From an uncultured Alphaproteobacteria bacterium (GTDB taxonomy: Bacteria; Pseudomonadota; Alphaproteobacteria; Micropepsales; Micropepsaceae): DNA of 64,000 nucleotides. A program made the position numbers and the translations under genes. The stretch lies in contig CADECX010000009.1 of the NCBI GenBank assembly GCA_902825865.1, positions 1-64,000 on the forward strand, written 5' to 3'. Shown one piece after another: positions 44,712 through 53,447 of the stretch. The notes under the pieces are model-generated. The model was given only the letters and a program-made list of their open reading frames with translations, was not told the origin of the DNA and did no database searches. Within the stretch, counting starts at the first letter, position 1. Each line of letters starts with the position of its first letter.

Positions 44712-46046
44712 TCAGGTCAGACCCAGCAAGTGCAAGGCCACGCCGGCGATGCAACTCGCCGCCAATACCGCGATCACACCCGCACGATAATGGAAAATCG
44801 CCACCATCGCCGCCACCGCGATCCCCAGTGCCGCCCAATTCACCGATTCCAAAACGGGCAGATTCACAAATCCCACCCGCATCATTCGCCCGAACAGCAC
44901 ATGCAGCGACAACCACACCGCCAGGTTCAGGATCACGCCCACCACGGCCGCCGTCACCGCCGACAGCGCCGCGTTCAGCCGCTTGTTGCCGGTCAGGGCT
45001 TCCACATAAGGCCCGCCCGCGAATATCCAAAGGAAGGACGGCACAAAGGTCGACCACATGGCGATCAACCCGCCCAAGGTGCCCGCCAGCATCGGGTCCA
45101 GCGCGCCCGGCTGACGCGCCGCCGCCAGAAAGCCGACAAACTGCACCACACTGATCAATGGTCCCGGCGTGGTTTCCGCCAGGCCCAGCCCCACCAGCAT
45201 CTCCCCGGGCTTGAGCCAGTGATAATGCTCCACCGCCTGCTGCGCCATGTAAGACAAAGCTGCATAGGCGCCGCCAAAGGTGAACACCGCCATCTTGGCA
45301 TTGAACACCGCCACCGCCGTATAGACATTGCCAGGCCCCAGCAGCGCCAGCGCGATCAGAAGCGGCGAAAACCACAGCGACAGACCGGCCACCAGAATCC
45401 CCGCAAGGCGCGGTGCCGACGGCTTGACATGTTCCGGCAGCCCGGCCGCGAAGACCCGGTCCACCAGCCCCTCCTCTCCATCCTTGCCGGCGGCATGTGC
45501 GCCGCTTTGCGGCAGTCTGGCGAACCAACCGAGCGCGCCCGCCGCCACAATGATCAACGGAAACGGTACGGCAAAAACAAAGATCGCCACAAAGGCCGCC
45601 ACCGCCACACCGATCAAGGCCCTGCTTTTCAGCGCCCGCTTGCCGATGCGCACCACCGCATCCAGCACGATCGCCAGCACCGCCGCCTTCAGGCCGAAGA
45701 ACAGCGCCGCGACCCATGCGACCTCGCCATAAGCCGCATAGACCCAGCTCAAAATCCCAAGACTCAAAAGGCCCGGCAGGATGAAAAGCGCGCCCGAAAC
45801 GATCCCGCCGCGGATGCGATGCATCAGCCAGCCGATATAGACCGCCAGCTGCTGCGCCTCCGGCCCCGGCAGCAGCATGCAATAGTTCAGCGCATGCAGA
45901 AACCGCCGCTCGCTGATCCACTTCTTCTCATCGACCAGAATGCGGTGCATCACCGCGATTTGCCCCGCCGGCCCGCCGAAGCTCAAAAGCGCGATCCGCG
46001 CCCAAGTGCGCAAAGCCTGGCTCAGGGAAATATGCGGGACGGTCAT
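44712..46046 (-). CDS. chrA: Chromate ion transporter
   Basis: ChrA exports chromate through the inner membrane and gives chromate resistance. The 444-residue product has the two homologous CHR halves. The first has FGGPAGQIAVMHRILVDEKK, LNYCMLLPGPEAQQLAVYIG and many membrane helices. The second has FGGAYAALSYMAQQAV and GLAETTPGPLISVVQFVGFL. This is the long two-domain form. A tiny membrane protein follows it. Confidence 0.94.
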   Translation of the reverse strand: MTVPHISLSQALRTWARIALLSFGGPAGQIAVMHRILVDEKKWISERRFLHALNYCMLLPGPEAQQLAVYIGWLMHRIRGGIVSGALFILPGLLSLGILSWVYAAYGEVAWVAALFFGLKAAVLAIVLDAVVRIGKRALKSRALIGVAVAAFVAIFVFAVPFPLIIVAAGALGWFARLPQSGAHAAGKDGEEGLVDRVFAAGLPEHVKPSAPRLAGILVAGLSLWFSPLLIALALLGPGNVYTAVAVFNAKMAVFTFGGAYAALSYMAQQAVEHYHWLKPGEMLVGLGLAETTPGPLISVVQFVGFLAAARQPGALDPMLAGTLGGLIAMWSTFVPSFLWIFAGGPYVEALTGNKRLNAALSAVTAAVVGVILNLAVWLSLHVLFGRMMRVGFVNLPVLESVNWAALGIAVAAMVAIFHYRAGVIAVLAASCIAGVALHLLGLT

Positions 46047-46055
46047 GGGCGGAAT

Positions 46056-46880
46056 TTATGGCCTGCCGCCCGGCCTCTGCGCCGCCTCATAGAGCGGCTG
46101 CACGCGCGCGCTATAGGCTTGCACATCCAGGGCGCGGGCTTCGCTTTGCGGGTGCGAACTCAGCCAGGATGGCCCGCTGCTGGGTGCGGCGCGCGCCAGC
46201 TTCTGGAAGAATGTCGCCGCGGCTTGCGGCTGATAGCCGGCCCGGGCCATCAATTCCAGGCCGATGCGATCGGCCTCGGTCTCCTGTTCGCGGTTGTGCG
46301 GCAGCGCATAAGTGACCTGCGCCACTGCGCCTGCAAGCTGCACGGTGCTTGCGCTGGCTCCGGTCGCGGCGGCCAGCCCCGTCAACACCAGCTGTTGGCC
46401 GACGGAACGCGAGACCGCCTCGCGCGTGTGCTCGCGCAACGCATGGGCTATCTCATGGCCCAGAAGGGCCGCCAGTTCGGCATCGCTGGGCTGCAATTTG
46501 TCGATCAAGCCGGAATAGACCATGATTTTGCCGCCCGCCATGCACCAGGCATTGATCTCCGGGGTGTCCATGACATTGATTTCCCATTGCCACTTTTGGG
46601 CATCGGGACGAAATGCTCCGACTTGTGCGATCAACCGGTCCGAGACGGCGCGCACCCGCGCCAGCATTTCCGGCTTGTTGTTGACGGCGCCCTTGCTGCG
46701 GCCTTCGGTCAGCGTCTTGCGATAGGATTCGCCCGCCGCATTCTGCACCGCTTCCGCCGACACCAGGAAGCTCTGCTTGCGCTGAACACCGACCGCGCCG
46801 GGCGCAGTGGTTTGCACTGTCGTGCAAGCGCTCAGGCTCGCCCCTGCCATCAGGACAAACGCCGCAGCCAGATATTTCAT
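46056..46880 (-). CDS. M48-family zinc metalloprotease lipoprotein
   Basis: The 274-residue product starts with a lipobox (MKYLAAAFVLMAGASLSAC, lipid on Cys19). The peptidase M48 domain contains GHEIAHALREHTREAVS (HExxH zinc motif) and ETEADRIGLELMARAGYQPQ (third ligand Glu). It resembles LoiP/YcaL-type outer-membrane quality-control proteases. The start at 46880 was chosen for the lipobox. It sits upstream of chrA, in the same direction and ten bases away. Confidence 0.93.
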   Translation of the reverse strand: MKYLAAAFVLMAGASLSACTTVQTTAPGAVGVQRKQSFLVSAEAVQNAAGESYRKTLTEGRSKGAVNNKPEMLARVRAVSDRLIAQVGAFRPDAQKWQWEINVMDTPEINAWCMAGGKIMVYSGLIDKLQPSDAELAALLGHEIAHALREHTREAVSRSVGQQLVLTGLAAATGASASTVQLAGAVAQVTYALPHNREQETEADRIGLELMARAGYQPQAAATFFQKLARAAPSSGPSWLSSHPQSEARALDVQAYSARVQPLYEAAQRPGGRP

Positions 46881-46929
46881 CGTCGCGGTCCCCGCCCAGT
46901 TTCTTTCATCGCGTCTCATCCGCTGCTCG

Positions 46930-47041
46930 CCTAAGCGCGCGACGTCCCGGCCTCGTGCCGCGCTTGACCGCGCGGCACTGCGACGTTCGTCGCTCTCGCA
47001 GGTCCACTGGACCTGCTCACGCGCTTCGCGCGCCGCTCCTC
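46930..47041 (-). repeat. Dispersed hairpin repeat, family A, copy 3 (longest)
   Basis: Read on the minus strand it starts at the stop codon of the DUF4197 gene with TGAGGAGCGG. It has the hairpin GCAGGTCC-AGT-GGACCTGC (46998-47016), then GAGCGACGAACGTCGCAG, the hairpin TGCCGCGC/GCGCGGCA (46956-46977) and CGAGGCCGGG. The order matches 25453-25558 and 30174-30254. Confidence 0.7.
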
Positions 47042-47837
47042 ACCCAAACAGCTTGCGCAACATCCCGGTGGACCGCGCCGCCGGATTGCTGCGTATATCG
47101 GCTTCCTGCAGGCCCATATAGTGGAAGATGCCTTCCAGCGCTCCGCCGACGGCAAAGCCGGTCAAATCGAGATTGAGCAGCGATTGGGCCATGCCCGATT
47201 GCCCCATGCCCATCTTATTCATGCCCATCTGCCCCAGCGCTCCCAGCATGGGCATGCCGTCCACCTTCTGCTTGACCGCGCCCATCGCCTTCTCCGCGCC
47301 CGATCCCTTCAGAGCATCTCCCATGATGGGCGTGAATTCGCTGGTCAGCTTGCCGGTCGAGCTGCGCCGGAAATATTGGGTCACCGAATCCTGCGGCCCG
47401 GTCAGAATCTGCCTGGCATCGTCGAAACTGATACTGTTGGCGGCATCCGTCAGAATGCCCAGCGCCTTGGGCGTGGCCCTTTCCGCGCCCCGGTTCATCC
47501 GCAGCGACAGATCGTCCAGCATGCCGCTGGCGCCCACCATCGACAAAGGCTGGCGTATTTTTTCCAACTGCCCCGGCAAAGGAATGCGCACGGCGGGATC
47601 GCCGTTGAACCCGTTGGGCTTGCCCAACTGGCTGACCACCTTGCGGGATGAGACTTTCAGCATATCCTTCAGCCCAGTGCCGATCTCGCCTTGGCTGAGC
47701 CCCGCCCCGAGCAGGCTCTGCGCGCCGCCCGCGCGGTTCAGAAGATCACCGGCATTGATCTGTGCCCGCGCCGAAAGCAGCGGCAGTTGCGCCAGGAGCG
47801 CGCCCAGCACCAGACGGCGTGAATGATGATGATTCAT
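47040..47837 (-). CDS. DUF4197 exported protein
   Basis: This 265-residue protein has an N-terminal leader (HHHSRRLVLGALLAQLPLLS, cleavage after ARA) and a helical DUF4197 domain: GLSQGEIGTGLKDMLKVSSR, KIRQPLSMVGASGMLDDLSL, RMNRGAERATPKALGILTDA, ILTGPQDSVTQYFRRSS, and the late ALEGIFHYMGLQEADIR. The function of DUF4197 is unknown. A tandem Met/Gly/Gln segment (GQMGMNKMGMGQSGMAQS) sits near residue 205. Confidence 0.88.
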   Translation of the reverse strand: MNHHHSRRLVLGALLAQLPLLSARAQINAGDLLNRAGGAQSLLGAGLSQGEIGTGLKDMLKVSSRKVVSQLGKPNGFNGDPAVRIPLPGQLEKIRQPLSMVGASGMLDDLSLRMNRGAERATPKALGILTDAANSISFDDARQILTGPQDSVTQYFRRSSTGKLTSEFTPIMGDALKGSGAEKAMGAVKQKVDGMPMLGALGQMGMNKMGMGQSGMAQSLLNLDLTGFAVGGALEGIFHYMGLQEADIRSNPAARSTGMLRKLFG

Positions 47838-47921
47838 GGCAATTCCCCCAATGAATGCGTGCCAAGATTAGCACGATCCTAGGAGGTGCGCTTGGCCTAA
47901 CTGGAAGGGAAAAACCGCCTT

Positions 47922-49034
47922 TTACGCTGCTTCCGCGAATTCCTCGGCCATGCCGCGCGAGAAGTCCTGGAAAATGACGATCAATTCGTCGGCATGGGCG
48001 GCCCGCGGCGCCCCCACCGGGAAACGATAGTTCCAGAAGCTGGTGATGTGGGAAATCGCTCCCATCCGCTCGCCGATATCCAGGAACAGCTTCGGCGCAC
48101 CGAGCAGGAATTCCCGGAACAGCTTGGGGTCCTGGCGCTCGATCATGCCGGCATAGGCATGGTCGTAAATGCCGATGATCCGGCGGATCTCCATGCTGTT
48201 GGCCTTGGCGCCGCGCAGAATGACATTCTTGCTGGCTTCCAGCAGCTTGCGCTCGTCCGACGTCACCCGGCCGATCGGCATCACCGCCTTGATGCCTCTG
48301 AGCGCCCGGATCAGGTTGGGCCAGGACTCATCCAGGCACCATTTATAATAGATAAAGCCGCGCCAGCTGAACACGCCTTCGCTGAATTCCGACGGACCCA
48401 AATTCAGGGTGGCGCGCAGCGGCTCCAGCTTGTCGTCGACCTCATTGGAAAGCAGCGCCTCGACCATGCGGCTGGTGGCGCCATTGTGGCGGCCGCCACC
48501 GCCCGCCATCGAGGTCAAGCGGCTCATTTCCAGGGCCGCGTAACTGTGCATGCGATTCTGATCGGCGTCGGAAATCGCGAAATAGCATGGTGCGGGCCGG
48601 ATATCGTTGACCCGCAAATGCTCGCGCAGCAGGAAAGGGTCGAGCGACGGCACGCCATCGATCAGGCGCAGCACGTCCAGGTCGCGCCGCATATCCTTCT
48701 TTTCCCGGTAGTTCACCGCTTCCTGAAGCAAGTCCTCGAATCCCTTCTGGCCGATGAAAAGCGAGCGGCCGCCGAATTTCAGGTCGCTGCGTTCGAAGGG
48801 AATGATGATCTTTGTCGCCAGAGCCCTGCGCCCCGAAAAGAAGTCGGTCTCATCCGCCCGCAGACGGTGCTTGAGGATCAGCGAACTGTTCAGGATGTTG
48901 GACATGAACAGTGGCGCATTGCGATGCGCCTCGTTTGCGGCATTGGCCTCGGCTATGGCGAGCAGGTTCAGCACACGATTGGACGATGCAGCGCCCAACC
49001 CGCTGAGACTGCGCACGGTACGGTCGGAACTCAT
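47922..49034 (-). CDS. Conserved protein of unknown function, coupled to a PilZ protein
   Basis: This 370-residue soluble protein has no signal peptide and no recognised domain. Notable stretches are NILNSSLILKHRLRADETDF near residue 46, FIYYKWCLDESWPNLIRALR near 215, and EIRRIIGIYDHAYAGMIERQ near 290. Its ATG overlaps the stop of the tandem PilZ gene (ATGA), so it is very likely the effector or partner of a c-di-GMP receptor. Sequence length and composition look like a real gene. Confidence 0.75.
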   Translation of the reverse strand: MSSDRTVRSLSGLGAASSNRVLNLLAIAEANAANEAHRNAPLFMSNILNSSLILKHRLRADETDFFSGRRALATKIIIPFERSDLKFGGRSLFIGQKGFEDLLQEAVNYREKKDMRRDLDVLRLIDGVPSLDPFLLREHLRVNDIRPAPCYFAISDADQNRMHSYAALEMSRLTSMAGGGGRHNGATSRMVEALLSNEVDDKLEPLRATLNLGPSEFSEGVFSWRGFIYYKWCLDESWPNLIRALRGIKAVMPIGRVTSDERKLLEASKNVILRGAKANSMEIRRIIGIYDHAYAGMIERQDPKLFREFLLGAPKLFLDIGERMGAISHITSFWNYRFPVGAPRAAHADELIVIFQDFSRGMAEEFAEAA

Positions 49035-49615
49035 GACGCTTTGGATCCCTCGAAATGTTGCTGAAATTGGATCCCGATGCCTTCTTCATGATGGCGCACG
49101 ACCCAGGCCCGTGTCTGGCCCAGCTGGATGATGTCACCGATGGCGGGACGCGCCCTGGTCTTCAGCAACGCCCCCTGCAATGAAATGTCCATCACCTTGC
49201 AGGGCGCCTCCCAGCCGTCGCCCATGGTGAAGCAATCGATTTGAACCGGGGCGGCCGAGCGGCGATGACGCCGCGCCCGCGTGACGCCCTTCATGCCATC
49301 GGCGACATAAGCGGACAGATCCTGTTCCAGCCTCTGGCGCTTGGCGTCCTTGCAGACGAATTTCAGACCCAGTTCACCTTCGACATAGCGGGTGGTGACG
49401 CCTTCAAAGCGGCCGAAGCCGTCGATATAGAGCACCACAAAGCAATCCAATGGCGGCGGCTCAGGGCAGTGGATTCCCGCCCCGCCCGTCGAAAGATTGA
49501 TGATGGTGCAATCCAGAGTGATCTCTTCAGCCGGAACAAACAGCTTGCCCGCCAGCCGTACTGAAAAACGTTCGCTTACGCGCTGATCCTGCGCCATTCG
49601 TGCATTGCTGGACAT
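49031..49615 (-). CDS. Tandem PilZ-domain protein
   Basis: The 194-residue product starts at ATG 49615 behind GAGGGG. It has two PilZ modules. The first has SERFSVRLAGKL and NLSTGGAGIHC, the second RARRHRRSAAPVQ and DISLQGALLKT. The arginine-rich and D/NxSxxG motifs are those that bind cyclic di-GMP. It probably acts as a cytoplasmic c-di-GMP receptor affecting motility, polysaccharide or its coupled partner. The downstream gene is translationally coupled. Confidence 0.9.
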   Translation of the reverse strand: MSSNARMAQDQRVSERFSVRLAGKLFVPAEEITLDCTIINLSTGGAGIHCPEPPPLDCFVVLYIDGFGRFEGVTTRYVEGELGLKFVCKDAKRQRLEQDLSAYVADGMKGVTRARRHRRSAAPVQIDCFTMGDGWEAPCKVMDISLQGALLKTRARPAIGDIIQLGQTRAWVVRHHEEGIGIQFQQHFEGSKAS

Positions 49616-49940
49616 GAAACCCCTCGCCGCCTGCACCCAATGCAGTGAACAACTGGGCGCAGGTTAGAAGGGGAACCTTTAAAAAAGTGGGAGCATGGAA
49701 GCGCCCGTTTAAGGTTGATGCTGACGCCGTCAGCGCGCGCGGCTCGAAAAAACATGGTTAGAAAAGTGTTGCCGGCCGTCCGGATTAACGGGTTTGGGGA
49801 CGGTTTTTGCCGTCCCTGCTGCCCCGCTTCATTTTCCGTACCGGCGAGATTCAGTTCTTGAACTGGAGTGGCTGCGCCGGTTTTGCGATGTCCCCGGCCG
49901 CAAGGTCGTCCCTCACAGACCCACTTCAAAGGAGTACTTC
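49616..49940. other. Intergenic region, no gene seen
   Basis: 325 bases lie between the divergent PilZ and tautomerase starts. The only structure I see is a short inverted repeat GGGACGG/CCGTCCC near 49797-49816. No promoter consensus is convincing. Confidence 0.4.
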
Positions 49941-50159
49941 ATGCCCCTTATCGATATCCAGCTGATCGAAGGCGTTTTTACGCCGGAGCAAAAAAAGACC
50001 ATGATCGAAAAAGTCACCGTAGCGATGGTCGCCATCGAAGGCGAAGCCATGCGCCATGTGACCTGGGTGCGCGTCCAGGAAACCGGCAGCGGTGAATGGG
50101 CGATCGGCGGCAAGCCCTTGACCGCCGCAGCGGTCAAGGCGATGGCCGCCGCGCGTTAA
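49941..50159 (+). CDS. 4-oxalocrotonate tautomerase family protein
   Basis: This 72-residue protein starts with Met-Pro, so the catalytic N-terminal Pro is exposed after Met removal. The tautomerase fold is clear: PLIDIQLIEGVFTPEQKKTM, VTVAMVAIEGEAMRHVTWVR. It probably acts as a small hexameric tautomerase; the substrate is unknown. The ATG follows AAAGGAG and decides the start over a longer open frame. Confidence 0.88.
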   Translation: MPLIDIQLIEGVFTPEQKKTMIEKVTVAMVAIEGEAMRHVTWVRVQETGSGEWAIGGKPLTAAAVKAMAAAR

Positions 50160-50163
50160 AAGG

Positions 50164-50196
50164 ATGGGGCATGAGGCGGCCTGCCTCATGCCCCAT
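50164..50196. terminator. Strong hairpin after the tautomerase gene, probable terminator
   Basis: A 14-bp perfect inverted repeat (ATGGGGCATGAGGC / GCCTCATGCCCCAT) with a 5-base loop starts four bases past the stop. There is no T tail, so termination is inferred. Confidence 0.55.
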
Positions 50197-50291
50197 GGCC
50201 CCGGACACCCAAAGCACAGCCTAAAGCCCTGAGCCGCCACGCATCTCGGCCGGGCCTTGTGGAGCGGACCCCTCGCGCCTAGGCTTTGCCC

Positions 50292-50495
50292 ATGCCAACC
50301 AGACCGCCCACCACCTTCTCCGCCTCAGACCAGCGCAGCCGCATGGTGCTGGATCAAATCGAGAAGGAACGCGCCGCGGCCGATGCCAAGACCGCCCGGC
50401 TCAAGGCGTTGCGCCTGGCCAAGGAAGCGGAAGAAAAAGCGGCGGCGGCCCAACAACCCGCACCGGCCAAGCCGCGCCGCAAGCGCATCACCTGA
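50292..50495 (+). CDS. Small charged helical protein
   Basis: The product would be 67 residues from ATG 50292. It is mostly a charged helix (RMVLDQIEKERAAADAKTAR, then LRLAKEAEEKAAAAQQ) with a basic tail (KPRRKRIT). It lies 16 bases upstream of the hydroxypyruvate isomerase gene in the same direction. No family is recognised. Confidence 0.5.
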   Translation: MPTRPPTTFSASDQRSRMVLDQIEKERAAADAKTARLKALRLAKEAEEKAAAAQQPAPAKPRRKRIT

Positions 50496-50511
50496 CGCGC
50501 TGCTTTCTTCC

Positions 50512-51282
50512 ATGCTGACTTTCGCCGCCAACCTGTCCTGGATGTTCAAGGAGCACGACTTTCTGGACCGCTTCGCCGCCGCGGCGGATGCGGGTTTCGA
50601 ATGGGTGGAGTATCTCTTTCCCTACGATCACGATCCCCAGGACATCGCCGAACGCCTCGCACGCCACAGGCTCAAACTGGCTCTGTTCAACGCCCCGCCC
50701 GGCGATCTGTCCAACAATGAACGCGGCTTTGCCTGCCTTTCATCGCGGCAGGCCGATTTCCGCAATTCGCTCGCCATCGCCCTGGTCTATGCCCGTGCGA
50801 CCCATGCCCCGCGCCTGCATCTGATGGCCGGTGTGGTGGACGGCGACCGCCGCACGGCCTTGTCTACGTATAAAAGCTCCCTGAACTACGCCTGCGACGC
50901 CGCCGCGCCGCTCGGCATGGACATCATGATCGAACCGCTCAATCCGGCGGACGTGCCCCTTTATCTGCTGGGTGATTTCGATCTCGCCCGGGACATTATC
51001 GCCGAACTCGGCCGCCCCAATCTCAAGCTCCAATTCGACATTTATCATTGCCAGATGATCCATGGCGAAGTGCTGCAACACATGGAAGCGCTGCTGCCCA
51101 TCACCGGCCATGTCCAGATTTCCTCGGTCCCCGGCCGCTTTGAGCCCGCCAGCGGCGAGGTCGACGACATCGCCATGCTGCGCGCGCTGGAAAAGCTCGG
51201 CTACAAAGGCGTCGTCGGCTGCGAATACAATCCCCGCGCGGGGACTTTGGAAGGCCTTTCCTGGATGAAACAGTTGGCCTGA
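50512..51282 (+). CDS. Hydroxypyruvate isomerase / OtnI-like TIM-barrel isomerase
   Basis: This 256-residue protein matches the usual length of the Hyi family (about 258). It has MLTFAANLSWMFKEHDFLDR at the start, AGFEWVEYLFPY near 30, MIEPLNPADVPLY near 140 and LQFDIYHCQMIHGEV near 175. The catalytic glutamates lie in IEPLN and CEYNPRA. It converts hydroxypyruvate to tartronate semialdehyde or acts on 2-oxotetronate 4-phosphate. The partner dehydrogenase could be the enzyme at 4687, but they are not linked. Confidence 0.88.
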   Translation: MLTFAANLSWMFKEHDFLDRFAAAADAGFEWVEYLFPYDHDPQDIAERLARHRLKLALFNAPPGDLSNNERGFACLSSRQADFRNSLAIALVYARATHAPRLHLMAGVVDGDRRTALSTYKSSLNYACDAAAPLGMDIMIEPLNPADVPLYLLGDFDLARDIIAELGRPNLKLQFDIYHCQMIHGEVLQHMEALLPITGHVQISSVPGRFEPASGEVDDIAMLRALEKLGYKGVVGCEYNPRAGTLEGLSWMKQLA

Positions 51283-52158
51283 TCACTCCGCCCGGTTGCA
51301 CAGGATTGCTTCGGGTATGCAGTCCACGGTAAATTCCGTCACCCCGTACAATATTTCGCCATCGGCCATCAGATCGAAGGGCGCCTGCGCCCGCACTGAA
51401 ATGCTCTTGCCCTGATGCCGGGATTTTTTGGGATAGATCCCCGCCAGCATCGCCAGATTGTATCCCATTTGGCGCAGACGCGGCGCGTCAAGCTCCAGAA
51501 CATGCAAACGGCCATCGTCCAGCCTGGCGCGGGGAAAGGCGCGATACTGGGCCGAATAATCGATATTGCTGATCACCAGCCCGGTCAGCGATTTATTTTG
51601 CGGCGCCGCGCCGTCATAAGACACTTGCACATCCGATTGTTTCGGCTTGGTCAGCATCGCCGCCAGGGTATAAGAGTGAATTCCGCTGCCGCCATGGGCC
51701 CGCGCGCCCACCGCCGCGACATAGCCGGTGGCGATGGTGCTGGCGCAAACCGCCTTGCTGATCCGCCCGTTGGCATGCTTGGCCTGCAGCAACAGCAGAT
51801 CCATCGGCTGCTGATAGCCGCGCTTCAATCCCGCCAGGGCTTGCGGCATGGTGGGAAAACCGAGTGCGCGCGCCAGGCTGTTGCCCCGCCCCGTGGGGCA
51901 CACCGACAAGCAATGGCGGCCCGGGTCCAGCGCGGGAAGAATGTCGAACACGGTACCGTCGCCGCCCACCGCCGCGATACTGTCGAAAGCACTCTCTTCC
52001 GCCACGATATGGGGCGCATCTTCCGGCTTCTCGCAAACCACCACTTTGGTGGCGGTATAGCGCAGGCGGCGCAGCCAGGTTTCGCGGAATTTTCGATCCC
52101 GCATGGCGCTGCTTGCCGGATTGACGATCGCCAGCCACCGCCGCCGCGTGTCGCTCAT
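51283..52158 (-). CDS. Diacylglycerol kinase family lipid kinase
   Basis: This 291-residue protein has the DAGK catalytic fold: AIVNPASSAMRDRKF at the start, AAVGGDGTVFDILPALDPG with the nucleotide-binding GGDGT, CPTGRGNSLARALGFP, and a C-terminal LMADGEILYGVTEFTVD block. It phosphorylates a lipid such as diacylglycerol or a sphingoid base, or recycles membrane lipid. It is convergent with the isomerase with no spacer. Confidence 0.9.
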   Translation of the reverse strand: MSDTRRRWLAIVNPASSAMRDRKFRETWLRRLRYTATKVVVCEKPEDAPHIVAEESAFDSIAAVGGDGTVFDILPALDPGRHCLSVCPTGRGNSLARALGFPTMPQALAGLKRGYQQPMDLLLLQAKHANGRISKAVCASTIATGYVAAVGARAHGGSGIHSYTLAAMLTKPKQSDVQVSYDGAAPQNKSLTGLVISNIDYSAQYRAFPRARLDDGRLHVLELDAPRLRQMGYNLAMLAGIYPKKSRHQGKSISVRAQAPFDLMADGEILYGVTEFTVDCIPEAILCNRAE

Positions 52159-52280
52159 CCCGGCCTGCGCAAGGAATCGAAAAGCTCCATCATGGGCCGC
52201 TTATAACTGACTCGCCCTAAGGCCCAAACGCAGGGCGCCCCCGCCCCCCCGGTCGAATGCCCGCGAAGCGGGCTACCGCC

Positions 52281-53327
52281 TCAAACGCGCGGCGAGAACT
52301 TCATGGCTTCCCAAAGCCCGTTGAGATAGACCGCGCCCAGCGCCCGGTCATACAGGCCATAGCCCGGCTTGCCGGTCTCGCCCCAGATCATGCGGCCGTG
52401 ATCGGGCCGCGCATAACCTTCAAAACCGACATCGTGATAGGCCTTGACGATGGCCGCCATGTCCAGCGAACCGCATTCGCTCTTGTGCGCGGTCTCCTCG
52501 AAATCGCCCGCCTCGTTGACTTTCACATTGCGCAGATGCGCGAAGTGAATCCGCCCCCGCCCGCCGAATTCGCGCACCAGCGCCTCGACATTGTTCTTGG
52601 GGCCCGCCCCCAGCGATCCGGAACACAGGGTCAAACCGTTGGCCGGGCTGTCGATGATGGACAAAAGCCGCGCCAGGTCGTCACGGTTCTTGACGATGCG
52701 CGGCAGGCCGAAAATGGGGCGCGGCGGATCGTCGGGATGGCAGGCCATCTTGACGCCGCTTTCCTCCGCCACCGGCACGATGGCCTTGAGGAAATAAGAC
52801 AGATGCTCCCACAATTTCTCTTCGCCGATATCGGCATATTCTCCCAGCAGGTTTTTCAGCTCGTCCGGCTTGTAGCTGGCATCCCAGCCCGGCAGCGAAA
52901 TCCCTTTGCTGACATCGATCGCCTCCACCGCCTTGGTGTCAAAGGTCAAGGTGGTAGAACCATCCGGCAGCAGCTTGGCCATGGAGGTGCGGGTCCAATC
53001 GAACACCGGCATGAAATTGTAGCAGATGACCTTGATCCCGGCCTTGCCCAGGTTGCGGATGGTCTCTTGATAGTTGGCGATCAGCCGGTCGCGGCCGGGC
53101 TTGCCCAGCTTGATGTCCTCATGCACCGGCACGGATTCGATCACATCCAGCGCCAGCTCATGCGCTTCGATCTTGGCTTTCAAAGCCAGAATCTTGTCCA
53201 GCGGCCACACCTCTCCCACCGGCACGTCATAGATCGCCGAAACGATGCCATGCATGCCGGGAATCTGGCGGATATACTGCAGGGAGACGGGGTCGCTGTC
53301 GCCGAACCAGCGGAAGGACATTTTCAC
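52281..53327 (-). CDS. uxuA: Mannonate dehydratase
   Basis: UxuA dehydrates D-mannonate to 2-keto-3-deoxygluconate in glucuronate use. The protein has 348 residues from GTG 53327, which gives the family start [19 protein letters not shown] 53333 would add two residues. Signature blocks are [65 protein letters not shown] and [13 protein letters not shown]. The Mn-binding Cys and His are in place. No uxaC or kdgK lies beside it in the window. Confidence 0.95.
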   Translation of the reverse strand: MKMSFRWFGDSDPVSLQYIRQIPGMHGIVSAIYDVPVGEVWPLDKILALKAKIEAHELALDVIESVPVHEDIKLGKPGRDRLIANYQETIRNLGKAGIKVICYNFMPVFDWTRTSMAKLLPDGSTTLTFDTKAVEAIDVSKGISLPGWDASYKPDELKNLLGEYADIGEEKLWEHLSYFLKAIVPVAEESGVKMACHPDDPPRPIFGLPRIVKNRDDLARLLSIIDSPANGLTLCSGSLGAGPKNNVEALVREFGGRGRIHFAHLRNVKVNEAGDFEETAHKSECGSLDMAAIVKAYHDVGFEGYARPDHGRMIWGETGKPGYGLYDRALGAVYLNGLWEAMKFSPRV

Positions 53328-53447
53328 GGGCAAAACCTTGATTTGAAACGTTTCCGGCTGGTTTTGTAGCGGTTTATCCTTGGAACCGATAGGCCTGCGG
53401 ACTTTTTGGCTGTAACCTCCCCACTATAATAATAAGGGGAGAGTGTT

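Noticed and set aside
44572..45921. 449-codon minus-strand frame in the chrA region
   Set aside because: It is out of frame with chrA, which has clear CHR motifs; Gly/Arg-rich shadow.
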